A DNA stretch of 64,000 bases from JBHELB01 sp041859045 (GTDB lineage: Bacteria; Hydrogenedentota; Hydrogenedentia; Hydrogenedentales; SLHB01): the NCBI GenBank assembly GCA_041859045.1, contig JBHELB010000008.1, positions 1 through 64,000 on the forward strand, in the 5' to 3' direction. Under the pieces are notes generated by a model. The model had not been told where the DNA came from. It saw nothing but the letters and a program-made list of their open reading frames with translations, and searched no databases. This document shows, in pieces, positions 1 to 7,857 of the stretch. Made by a program: the position numbers and the translations under genes. The first letter of the stretch is position 1, and every line of letters starts with the position of its first letter.

Positions 1-534
1 TCCTCGACTTCGGCCACCGGCTCAGGTTCAACTTCGGCCACCGGCTCAGGTTCAACTTCGGCCACCGGCTCAGGTTCAACTTCGGCCACCGGCTCAGGTT
101 CAACTTCGGCCACCGGCTCAGGTTCAACTTCTGCCACCGGCTCAGGTTCAACTTCGGCCACCGGCTCAGGTTCAACTTCAGCCACTGGCTCAGGTTCAAC
201 TTCGGCCACTGGCTCAGGTTCAACTTCGGCCACGGGCTCGGGTTCGACTTCAGCCACCGGCTCAGGTTCGACTTCAGCCACCGGCTCAGGTTCAACTTCA
301 GCCACTGGCTCAGGTTCAACTTCAGCCACTGGCTCAGGTTCAACTTCAGCCACGGGCTCGGGTTCGACTTCGGCCACGGGCTCGGGTTCGACTTCAGCCA
401 CCGGCTCGGGTTCGACTTCAGCCACCGGCTCGAGTTCGACTTCAGCCACGGGCTCGGGTTCGACTTCAGCCACGGGCTCGGGTTCGACTTCAGCCACGGG
501 CTCAGGTTCGACTTCGGCCACCGGCTCGGGCTCA
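1..534. repeat. 24-bp tandem repeat array, about 22 copies, coding
   Basis: A 24-bp unit (minus-strand sense CCTGAGCCGGTGGCCGAAGT plus four bases) repeats without gaps and stays in frame as PEPVAEVE. Copies near 360-530 carry several synonymous differences (cgg/cag, ttcgac/ttcaac, cacggg/caccgg) and one Pro-to-Leu change near 430. Copies near 1-120 are almost identical. The array continues past the window edge. Confidence 0.95.
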
Positions 535-1430
535 ACTTCCTGCTTATCTTCCGATTCAGTCGCAGCAGCTTCTTCCGCCGCGCGCTCCATCGCCGCCAAG
601 TCTTCGTCCCAATACAACGTATCGTTGGGACCTATCACCTGTGAGCCGCTCAAATCCGCTGAAACATGCACCGTCTCATCGCCAAAAATAGCCGACTCGT
701 CGTGCAATTGTTCAAGCGTCTCATCGCGCAGAAGCGCCGCTCCGCCCACTTCAGGGAAGTCCGCGACACCCTCGACCTCTTCGGAAGACGCCGACGGTAC
801 GGGCCGCTCACGAAGTTCGCGGGTCAGTTGAGAAATCGTATCGCGCAATTCATCGAGCGACTTCCCCATCGCCGCAAGGTCAGGAGCCGCAGGCTCCTGG
901 ATTGCCGATGACGCTTCAGGAACGGGCTCAGCGAGAGGGGGCTCCGAGATTTCTTCCGGGACAGAATCTTCCGCGGACGTGTCCACTTGCTCAGAGAAAG
1001 ACAGGATCGATTCCGCAACCGGTTCCGGCGCGGGTTCCGGCTCCGGCTCCGAGTCAAGTAGGGCGCTGAGATGCTCAAGCGCCGCGGCGACGTCTGCCTC
1101 CTCGGACAGTTGGTCGTCCGGCTCAAGCTCGCCGTCGACGTCCATCACGCCCTTTTCGTAGAACGTCAGCGGCATGCCCGCCTGACCGTCTTCCGGCTCC
1201 AGGGGCTCCCCGGTCTTGTCCTCGCGCGGCACCGTTTCCGGACGCGTCAAACCCGTCATCTGAATGAAATCGAGGTCCGCGAACCGCTGCGGCGCGGGTA
1301 CGCCGCTCTCAAAGCGGTCATCGCCTCCTATGCGAGACAGCAGGCCCTCTCCAACCCACGACGACTCGTCCACCGCGTCCTCAAGGGAGCGGAGCTCTTC
1401 CCGATCGAGATGCTGATCGTCGGAGGTCAT
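1..1430 (-). CDS. Acidic PEPVAEVE-repeat protein, partner of ExeA-like ATPase (partial, C-terminus off the left edge)
   Basis: The frame is open from an ATG at 1430 to base 1 with no stop, giving 476 residues in the window. The first ~300 residues are acidic, without an obvious membrane segment or domain I recognise. From about base 534 down to base 1 the protein becomes a tandem array of an eight-residue unit, PEPVAEVE, encoded by about 22 copies of a 24-bp repeat. The start overlaps the stop of the upstream ATPase as ATGA, so the two are probably translationally coupled. Pro/Glu arrays of this kind form extended, stiff linkers (as in TonB), so a spanning or tethering role is possible; that is inference. 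The part that would reveal its function lies outside the window. Confidence 0.8.
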   Translation of the reverse strand, partial: MTSDDQHLDREELRSLEDAVDESSWVGEGLLSRIGGDDRFESGVPAPQRFADLDFIQMTGLTRPETVPREDKTGEPLEPEDGQAGMPLTFYEKGVMDVDGELEPDDQLSEEADVAAALEHLSALLDSEPEPEPAPEPVAESILSFSEQVDTSAEDSVPEEISEPPLAEPVPEASSAIQEPAAPDLAAMGKSLDELRDTISQLTRELRERPVPSASSEEVEGVADFPEVGGAALLRDETLEQLHDESAIFGDETVHVSADLSGSQVIGPNDTLYWDEDLAAMERAAEEAAATESEDKQEVEPEPVAEVEPEPVAEVEPEPVAEVEPEPVAEVELEPVAEVEPEPVAEVEPEPVAEVEPEPVAEVEPEPVAEVEPEPVAEVEPEPVAEVEPEPVAEVEPEPVAEVEPEPVAEVEPEPVAEVEPEPVAEVEPEPVAEVEPEPVAEVEPEPVAEVEPEPVAEVEPEPVAEVEPEPVAEVE

Positions 1431-2455
1431 CGGTTCCTGTTGAGCCTATCCTTGCTGCCGTGCGCCTGCGCCGACCGAAGCAACAGGCGATTGGCGCGTT
1501 CTTCGCGTGTCATGGCCGAGGCACGGGCTTCCTCGACATCATCGTGTCTCGGTTTCATTGGACCGCGGCCGCGCGCCGAGGCCGTTTGCAACGCGGCCGC
1601 CACTTTAGCCTTTTTCCCCGGGTCCGGAAGGGTCGTTTTTTGTATCGTGTGCAGAATGATCTCGGGGCCGATCCGCCGCATGCCGATCTGCGCCGCCAGC
1701 ACCACCGCATTACGGCACAGGGTAATGGTCACGCGCGGGCTGCCCTCGGCATACGCATGAATCGCGCGGATCGCCGAGTCGTCGAAGGACAATGCATTCG
1801 GCGCCGCCCCCGCTTGCCGAAGGCGAAACTCGATCAGGTCGCGCGTCTCGGCAAAATCGAGCGGCGATAGGGTGTACGTCATATTGATCCGCTGCTGAAA
1901 ATTCGGCGCGGCCCGGAGGATCGTCATCCACTCCATCTGCGCGAACAAGACCAAATTCAACAGCTTGCACTGGGGCGTCTCAAGATTCTGAATCAGCCGG
2001 AGCAGCTCAAGTTGGCCACGCTTGTTGAGGTTCTGCGCGTCGTCGACAATCAACGTATTCACGCGATCCCGGTTCTCAAGCAGGTAACGATTGAGCGCCT
2101 CCATATAGACGATAAAGGAGCGCCGCTCGGGCTTGAGCCCGAACTGCCCCACCACCGCTTCCAAAAGCGCAAAAGTGGTCCAAGATGGAATAGGCGAACC
2201 AATCACCGCCGTGTTGTAGCGCTCCGGCTTCGCGCTCATTCCCGTCAGCAGCTTGCGCAGTAACGTCGTCTTGCCCGTACCGTAGTCGCCAAGCACAACG
2301 GCAATACCGTGCCGTTCGTCAATATTACTCCACAACCGGAAGAGACATTCGCGGTGGCTACGCGTCGCGTAGAAATAGGCAGGATCCGCCGTCGGCGCAA
2401 ACGGCTGCTCGCGCAAGCCTAACGCCGCCAACGCCGCCTGCATCTCATCGTTCAT
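1427..2455 (-). CDS. ExeA/GspA-like AAA+ ATPase
   Basis: 342 residues. The N-terminus (LGLREQPFAPTADPAYFY) matches the opening of ExeA/GspA-type secretion ATPases, followed by Walker A GDYGTGKT at residues 56-63 and a Walker B-like LIVDDAQ ending near residue 141. Family members are P-loop ATPases that work with a partner in placing envelope secretion machinery through peptidoglycan. No transmembrane or peptidoglycan-binding segment is seen here; the C-terminal ~70 residues are basic and low-complexity. The next gene downstream overlaps it by ATGA, suggesting the repeat protein is its working partner. Pilus ATPases lie at the other end of the window but are not adjacent. Confidence 0.8.
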   Translation of the reverse strand: MNDEMQAALAALGLREQPFAPTADPAYFYATRSHRECLFRLWSNIDERHGIAVVLGDYGTGKTTLLRKLLTGMSAKPERYNTAVIGSPIPSWTTFALLEAVVGQFGLKPERRSFIVYMEALNRYLLENRDRVNTLIVDDAQNLNKRGQLELLRLIQNLETPQCKLLNLVLFAQMEWMTILRAAPNFQQRINMTYTLSPLDFAETRDLIEFRLRQAGAAPNALSFDDSAIRAIHAYAEGSPRVTITLCRNAVVLAAQIGMRRIGPEIILHTIQKTTLPDPGKKAKVAAALQTASARGRGPMKPRHDDVEEARASAMTREERANRLLLRSAQAHGSKDRLNRNR

Positions 2456-2610
2456 CTGCTCGCCCCTTGCCCAATTCCCGCGCCTGGCTCACCTTTGCCG
2501 CGGGGACTGTGACTCCCCCACTTGGCCGTCAGATCACATCTGAACTGCCTAACCAATACACCAGAGACGTTCCACGCCCTCTCCCCGCGCGCTGGCCGTC
2601 TCCCAGAAAC

Positions 2611-2711
2611 CACACTATTCCTCATTTAGTGTGACCCATCATAGCCCAATCCCTCACAAGTGTCAAGGGATTTATTACCAGTTATTGTATAATTCGCTCA
2701 CCCTCACACTA
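2611..2711. promoter_or_regulatory. Putative operator set: three TAGTGTG half-sites
   Basis: CACACTA at 2611-2617 and TAGTGTG at 2627-2633 form an inverted repeat with a 9-bp spacer. A third copy, CACACTA, is at 2705-2711; extended to 11 bp it is the reverse complement of 2624-2634. The first pair overlaps the predicted start of the minus promoter. The third lies just after the start expected from the plus-strand TATAAT at 2688-2693. The regulator is unknown. Confidence 0.45.
2638..2666 (-). promoter_or_regulatory. Sigma-70-type promoter for the ExeA-like operon
   Basis: On the minus strand TTGACA (2666-2661) is followed by a 17-bp spacer and TATGAT (2643-2638). The predicted start near 2631 lies inside the CACACTA-N9-TAGTGTG inverted repeat. 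Confidence 0.7.
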
Positions 2712-2949
2712 AATATTGTGGAAAGTCGACGCGCTTACTTGTGGCACCCTATATCTTGCGGCGGAACGACTGGCGCCACGCAGGGGTTTATGCTATAGAC
2801 TGTGCGGACCAAAGGCCTTGTGCGAAGGCGTAGAGGTATGCTACACCAGCCGCATGACGAAGTAAAGACCCTTTCCCGAATTGCGCGGAGTAGAAACCGG
2901 ATTTTCCGGCCTATACGGAGCAAAGCACCTCAAAATGTGAGGAATTGCC

Positions 2950-4677
2950 ATGAAGCGGGAATCCATCGTCATCCTGACCGGCCCGCGTCAGGGTGAAACG
3001 ATCGAACTTATCGGCTCACTCACCATCGGGCGGAGCCCCGAAAATCTGCTGCAACTCAGCGACCCCCAGATTTCCCGAAAGCATGCCGTCATTCAGCAGA
3101 CCCCGCAGGGCACCTTCTTACGGGATCTCGGCAGTGGCAACGGAACTTTCGTAGACAACCGCAAGGTGATTGAGTACCGCCTGGCCCCCGGCGACCAGAT
3201 TCAGGTCGGTCCGCTCGCCATTCGCTACGAAGTTGACGACGATAAACTTCGTTTTACCCCGCCGCCACCGCCATCCAACGCAGCAGCCCCCAGCGTTCAG
3301 TTCGGCTCGACGGACAATGCCGCAGCGGTCCGCTCGCTCGCCGCGGACGACTTGAATCGCACGCTCTTCGGGCGGGTGAGCCACGAGCAGGATCCCGGAA
3401 AACTGCAACGGCTCCAGGAACGTCTCGCGGCAATCTACGAAGCAAACCAGATGATCGCGGCGGAGCACGACCTCCGGCGCGTCTTTGAGTGCGTGCTTGA
3501 GCAGGTCTTTCGTCTGATTCCCGCACACAACGGCGTAATTCTACTGCTCCATCCCGAGACGGGCGAACTCATCACTGAATATGCGCGCACGCGGGATGGC
3601 GAGACGCCGCCGCGCGAGATGGCCATCAGCCGCACAATCGCGATGCGTTCGCTTCACAACGGGGAAGCGGTGATCACCCTCGACGCCATGGCTGACCGCC
3701 GCTTTGAGGCCGGCGCCAGCATCATCGCGCAAAAGATCGCCTCCGCCATGTGCGCGCCCCTGCGTAACCGCCAGGAGATCTTGGGCGTCATCTATGTCGA
3801 CACGCGCGGCACGCGCAACGCTTTCGACGAAAATGACCTCCAACTCTTAAATGCCCTTGCCGGTCCCGCGGGAATCGCCATCAAGAACGCACGCTACGTC
3901 CAGGAACTCGAGCGCGACCACCAGGAAAATCTCTGCGTGCTCGCGAACGCCATCGAGATTCGGGATCACTACACGGTCGGCCATACCTGGCGCGTCACCA
4001 ACTTCGCCATTGAGATCGGCCGCGCCCTGGGCTGGACCGATGAGCAGATCCGCACCTGCCGCATGGGAGGCGTGCTGCACGACATCGGGAAAATCGGCGT
4101 GGAAGACGCGATCCTGCGCAAGGCCAGCGCGTTGACTCCGGAAGAATACGAGGTAATGAAGGTCCACCCCGAGCGCGGCGCGCGCCTCATGCAAGACGCC
4201 CGCAGCCTCGTTCCGCTCATCCCCTTCGCGCTCTACCATCACGAGCGTTACGACGGCAAGGGCTATCCGTTTGGGTTGGCGGGCGAAAACATTCCGATCG
4301 AAGGCCGCGTGCTGGCCGTCGCCGATACGTTTGATGCGATGACCAGCAATCGCCCCTATCGAAAAGGACTAGACCCGGAGATTGCGCTTGGCGAACTGGA
4401 GAAGGGCAAGCGTGCCCAGTTCGATCCCGACTGTGTGGACGCCCTCGTGGCGGCTTACCGCGCGGGCCGAATATCCAGCATCCTTCAAGAATTTCATAAA
4501 CGCGACGCCAAGAGCATCGTCTGCCCGTTCTGCAGCACCTACTTTCCCACTCCCACCGAACTAGAGCCCGGCGACTCCTTCGCGTGCAGCGTGTGTCACC
4601 GCCGTCTGCGCCTGCTTTTTCAAAACGACGCCTACTATGCCGAACTGATCCCCGCCACAACGACGCCCTTGCCCTAA
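2950..4677 (+). CDS. FHA-GAF-HD-GYP signalling protein with C-terminal zinc ribbon
   Basis: 575 residues, start preceded by GAGGAA six bases upstream. An FHA phosphopeptide-binding domain fills about residues 23-92 (GRS, SRKHA, GSGNGTFVDN). A Pro-rich linker is followed by a GAF sensor domain (about 165-315) and an HD-GYP domain (about 325-505) with HDIGK at 377-381 and HHERYDGKGYP at 430-440. The HD-GYP motif set is complete, so cyclic-di-GMP phosphodiesterase activity is expected from the family. The tail has CPFC (525-528) and CSVC (546-549), a likely zinc ribbon, which is unusual for HD-GYP proteins. No membrane segment, so cytoplasmic. The FHA domain suggests recruitment by a Ser/Thr-phosphorylated partner, none of which is visible here. 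Confidence 0.9.
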   Translation: MKRESIVILTGPRQGETIELIGSLTIGRSPENLLQLSDPQISRKHAVIQQTPQGTFLRDLGSGNGTFVDNRKVIEYRLAPGDQIQVGPLAIRYEVDDDKLRFTPPPPPSNAAAPSVQFGSTDNAAAVRSLAADDLNRTLFGRVSHEQDPGKLQRLQERLAAIYEANQMIAAEHDLRRVFECVLEQVFRLIPAHNGVILLLHPETGELITEYARTRDGETPPREMAISRTIAMRSLHNGEAVITLDAMADRRFEAGASIIAQKIASAMCAPLRNRQEILGVIYVDTRGTRNAFDENDLQLLNALAGPAGIAIKNARYVQELERDHQENLCVLANAIEIRDHYTVGHTWRVTNFAIEIGRALGWTDEQIRTCRMGGVLHDIGKIGVEDAILRKASALTPEEYEVMKVHPERGARLMQDARSLVPLIPFALYHHERYDGKGYPFGLAGENIPIEGRVLAVADTFDAMTSNRPYRKGLDPEIALGELEKGKRAQFDPDCVDALVAAYRAGRISSILQEFHKRDAKSIVCPFCSTYFPTPTELEPGDSFACSVCHRRLRLLFQNDAYYAELIPATTTPLP

Positions 4678-4761
4678 CCCCCGCGACAAGACTGTCGTAG
4701 TAGCGCAGGACTCCAATCCGTATGGGCGTAATAGCAGCGATGACCCTGCCTGACGGGTTAT

Positions 4762-4791
4762 TTGCCAATCCCAGCCATAATCGGCCATGAT
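4762..4791 (+). promoter_or_regulatory. Possible sigma-70-type promoter for the DUF6259-like gene
   Basis: TTGCCA (4762-4767), 18-bp spacer, CATGAT (4786-4791). Start codon at 4838. Moderate consensus match only. Confidence 0.3.
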
Positions 4792-4837
4792 CCCCCGCCT
4801 TGGCTGAGGGCAATCAGTGAGACAGGGGGACGTTACC

Positions 4838-6850
4838 ATGATGCTTGAGAATGAGAAACTTCACGTTGAGTTCGACCCGCGCCACGGCGGGATTTGCTCG
4901 CTACGGGACAAAACCACCGGCCGCGAATACATCGCACCGGGCCGGGCCTCGACGTTGTTCCGCGTCATTCGCCCTGAAGGGGAGCGCCTGGCGCATCCGC
5001 TGGACTGCGCCGCGCCGGTGTTTGAGGTGGCCGGCAATGAACTCAGGATCTCCTGTCAGATGGACGGTGTCGAGGCCCATGCCACGTTGCGCCTCGAAGG
5101 CAGCGCCCTCGAGGGCACGCTCACCCTTCATAACACGGGCTCGCTGGCCATCGAGGAGACGCACTTCCCGCGCGTGTACGGCGTCGCGCCGCTGGACAAT
5201 GGCCTTGTGACGTTGCCGCATTTTGGCAAGCGTCAGTTCGACCCGATGGGACCGCAGTTCAGCGGCGATCGTCGGCACGCCGAACAGTACATGGCCAAGA
5301 TCGCCGCGCGCTATCCCGAGCGCATGGCCACCGCCTGGATGGACTACTCGTCCGCGGAGTCGGGCATCGGGATCGAAACTCGACACACCGATTTCAGTAT
5401 CGTGGATTTCTTCGTGGCCAAAACGCTCGACAAGAAAGTCGAGCCCATCGCGCGATGGATGGACTTCACCACCGCGTTCCCGCACCGGGTGTTGCCGGGC
5501 GAACGTTGGACGTCGCCGTTGACGCGCATCGAAATTCATCCCGGCGACTGGCACGCCACCGCCGATGCGCACCGCGAATGGCTGGAAACATGGATTCAAC
5601 GCGCGGATCGCCCGCGCAAGGTCGCCGAAACCGTCGGCTGGCACTACTTCTTCCTCAAACACCAGGACGCAACCGCGAAACTTACCTATGCCGACATCCC
5701 GCGCATGGCGGAGGCGGCGCTGGCGGCGGGCGTGCCGTATGTCCTTTTGTTCGGCTGGCACGAGGGCGGCCACGACAACCACTACTTCTACCGCTATGTG
5801 CCAAATCGAGCCTGGGGCGGCGAGGAGGCCCTGCGAGAGGCCATTGCGAAGGCGCAGGCGTTGGGCGCCGAGGTCATCCCGTTCTTCAACGGCACGTTGG
5901 CGAACGTCAACATGCCCGAGCACAAGGAATTCGGCCACCGCTGGGAAGCGCGCACACGCGAAGACGCGCCCTACCACGCCGGCGACTGGGCAGGATTCAC
6001 CACCGACGTGCCGTCGCCCAATCGCGCGCGCATGCACCACGAGATCTGCCCGTGCGCGGAGCACCAAGCGTATTTCCTCGATACCGTGAAACGGCTCGTC
6101 GCGCAATACGGCTATGGCAACATTCAACTCGATCAGATTTCCATCAAGATGATGCTGTGTTACCAAGAGGCGCACGCCCACACCCGGCCCGACCGCGCGT
6201 GCGTCGACGGTTTCGCGCGCCTGCTGCGCGAGACGCGCGCGTTCGTGCAGGACGTTCACCCCGGCGGCATGCTGCTTTCGGAAGGCACGAACGAATTCAC
6301 GGCGCAGTGGTGCGATGCGGCGTGGACCTGGGATTTCCTGGAGAAGACCGAGCCGATCCTCTACGGCCTACCGTGGCTGTTGACGAGCACCGCGATTGAC
6401 GCGCCGGATTACGGCGACGCGAACCGCGCGTTCGTGCACAAGATCTTGTTCGACCTGCGCATTGCGGGCGGCGACGAACTCATCACCGAGTACCCCGCAT
6501 TCACAAGGCACGTCGCCGCGCTGGCCGCGCTCAAACGCCGGTGTGCCCCGTACTACGCGGACGCGGCGTTTCGTGACCGCGAGGGCATCGCGGAGTGCAA
6601 CGTCGTGAAAGGCGAAGTCGTCGCGAAGAGCTACCGCGACGCAAAGACGCGGCGCGGCGCGATCGTAGTTGCGGAAACAGCAGGCGCGGCCGCCGAGATT
6701 CAGCTCGCGACGTCGTGGCAGCCTGAAACCGGCGCGGTCACGGTCGAATCGAGTTCCGGAAAGACGGCGCAGGTCACCGACACGCCGCTCGCACTAAACC
6801 TAGCGCCGTATGAAACGGTGATCGTCTGTATCGACGGGATCGTCGCTTAG
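4838..6850 (+). CDS. Glycoside-hydrolase-like protein, DUF6259 type
   Basis: About 670 residues. I chose ATG 4838 because AGGGGGA sits seven bases upstream; a GTG at 4817 would include the ribosome site in the gene. The N-terminus (LENEKLHVEFDPRHGG...LRDKTTGREY) is the beta-sandwich opening typical of large carbohydrate-active proteins. The middle has a TIM-barrel-like stretch, including GWHEGGHDNHYFYRYVPN and EVIPFFNGT. This resembles proteins annotated DUF6259, presumed glycosidases. There is no signal peptide, so the substrate would be imported or internal. Its stop converges with pdxJ, the two stops overlapping. Exact activity cannot be read from sequence. Confidence 0.6.
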   Translation: MMLENEKLHVEFDPRHGGICSLRDKTTGREYIAPGRASTLFRVIRPEGERLAHPLDCAAPVFEVAGNELRISCQMDGVEAHATLRLEGSALEGTLTLHNTGSLAIEETHFPRVYGVAPLDNGLVTLPHFGKRQFDPMGPQFSGDRRHAEQYMAKIAARYPERMATAWMDYSSAESGIGIETRHTDFSIVDFFVAKTLDKKVEPIARWMDFTTAFPHRVLPGERWTSPLTRIEIHPGDWHATADAHREWLETWIQRADRPRKVAETVGWHYFFLKHQDATAKLTYADIPRMAEAALAAGVPYVLLFGWHEGGHDNHYFYRYVPNRAWGGEEALREAIAKAQALGAEVIPFFNGTLANVNMPEHKEFGHRWEARTREDAPYHAGDWAGFTTDVPSPNRARMHHEICPCAEHQAYFLDTVKRLVAQYGYGNIQLDQISIKMMLCYQEAHAHTRPDRACVDGFARLLRETRAFVQDVHPGGMLLSEGTNEFTAQWCDAAWTWDFLEKTEPILYGLPWLLTSTAIDAPDYGDANRAFVHKILFDLRIAGGDELITEYPAFTRHVAALAALKRRCAPYYADAAFRDREGIAECNVVKGEVVAKSYRDAKTRRGAIVVAETAGAAAEIQLATSWQPETGAVTVESSSGKTAQVTDTPLALNLAPYETVIVCIDGIVA

Positions 6851-7572
6851 CGCGGCGCGTAGCGGCGGAGCGCGTCGAGAATCTCGGTTACCGCGTGGTG
6901 CAGACCGAAAAACAGCGCGCGCGCGATGATATTGTGGCCAATGTTGACCTCGTTCAGGCCGGGGATGCTGGCGATCGGCGCTAGATTGCGCACGGTCAGG
7001 CCGTGCCCGGCGTTGAACACCAGGCCGCAGTTAATCGCGCGCGCCGCAGCCGCAACGATGCGATTCACTTCGTTGAGGGCTTCGTCTTCAGCGGCGTTGG
7101 CATACGCCCCGGTGTGCAGTTCGATGTAGTCCGTGCCGGTTTCGGCGCTCGCTTCCACCTGCGTCAACTCGGGATCGATGAACAGGCTCGTCTTGATCCC
7201 CACCTCATGAAAGCCCTTCACCACCTCGCGCAAACGCGACACCTGCCCGGCGACGTTGAGCCCGCCCTCGGTGGTCACTTCCTTACGATTCTCCGGCACA
7301 AGGCACACAACATGCGGCTTGACCTGGTGCGCGATGCTGATGATTTCCTCCACCGCCGCCATCTCGAGATTCAGCCGCGTCGTCAGACATTCCTTGAGCA
7401 TCCACACATCCCGATCCTGGATGTGGCGCCGATCCTGCCGAAGATGAACGGTGATCTGGTGTGCGCCTGCGAGTTCGCAAACCTTCGCCGCAGCGACCAG
7501 GTCCGGGTGCTGCTCTTTGCGCGCCTCGCGTAACGTCGCCACGTGGTCGATATTCACACCCAGCTCTATCAT
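6847..7572 (-). CDS. pdxJ: Pyridoxine 5'-phosphate synthase
   Basis: 241 residues from ATG 7572, preceded by AGGAAAGGAG; an upstream in-frame start at 7656 would add 28 residues absent from the family. PdxJ condenses 1-deoxyxylulose 5-phosphate with 3-amino-2-oxopropyl phosphate, the last step of the DXP-dependent vitamin B6 route. Family motifs are clear: VNIDHVATLREAR, VHLR with H43, NLEMA with E70, and FNAGHGL with H190, equivalents of E. coli H45, E72 and H193. The usual LREDRRHI reads LRQDRRHI here (Gln46, E. coli E48 position). It is a single gene facing the DUF6259-like gene and divergent from citrate synthase. Confidence 0.95.
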   Translation of the reverse strand: MIELGVNIDHVATLREARKEQHPDLVAAAKVCELAGAHQITVHLRQDRRHIQDRDVWMLKECLTTRLNLEMAAVEEIISIAHQVKPHVVCLVPENRKEVTTEGGLNVAGQVSRLREVVKGFHEVGIKTSLFIDPELTQVEASAETGTDYIELHTGAYANAAEDEALNEVNRIVAAAARAINCGLVFNAGHGLTVRNLAPIASIPGLNEVNIGHNIIARALFFGLHHAVTEILDALRRYAPR

Positions 7573-7722
7573 CTCCCGCTCCTTTCCTCGCGCAGGCCTC
7601 AACGTACCCCGCCAGTGTAGCAAATCGCGCAAACCGGCGACAGTTCCCGGTTGCACGAAGTCTTTCTCACACTACGTGTACGCGGTTGATGCACACCGCA
7701 AGCGCTTCTTCCGCGCAAAGTA

Positions 7723-7751
7723 TTGATTCGGGCGAGGTTATCGAATACGAT
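7723..7751 (+). promoter_or_regulatory. Sigma-70-type promoter for citrate synthase
   Basis: TTGATT (7723-7728), 17-bp spacer, TACGAT (7746-7751). Predicted leader about 100 nt before the start at 7858. Confidence 0.5.
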
Positions 7752-7857
7752 ACGGGACACGGAATTCCGGCGGCGTGGCGCGGCCGGTGGACCGTGGAAA
7801 GTGCGCATTCGGCGGGTTAGTACGAGCCCGGAGCGTGAAACGAAAGAGGAGGCGAGC

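Larger units (their letters stand above)
2456..2949. other. 494-bp divergent regulatory region
   Basis: No convincing gene lies between the ExeA-like ATPase and the FHA/HD-GYP gene. It contains a strong minus-strand promoter (2638-2666), a TATAAT on the plus strand at 2688-2693 without a good -35, and three TAGTGTG/CACACTA half-sites. A tRNA-like stretch lies at about 2502-2565 on the minus strand. Both transcripts would have long leaders (about 175 and 250 nt). Confidence 0.6.

Noticed and set aside
1..534. CRISPR-like periodic repeats
   Set aside because: Units are contiguous with no spacers and keep one reading frame as PEPVAEVE; it is a coding tandem repeat.
4901..6259. 452-residue minus-strand frame opposite the DUF6259-like gene
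   Set aside because: Low-complexity Arg/His/Val-rich translation without motifs; shadow of a GC-rich gene.
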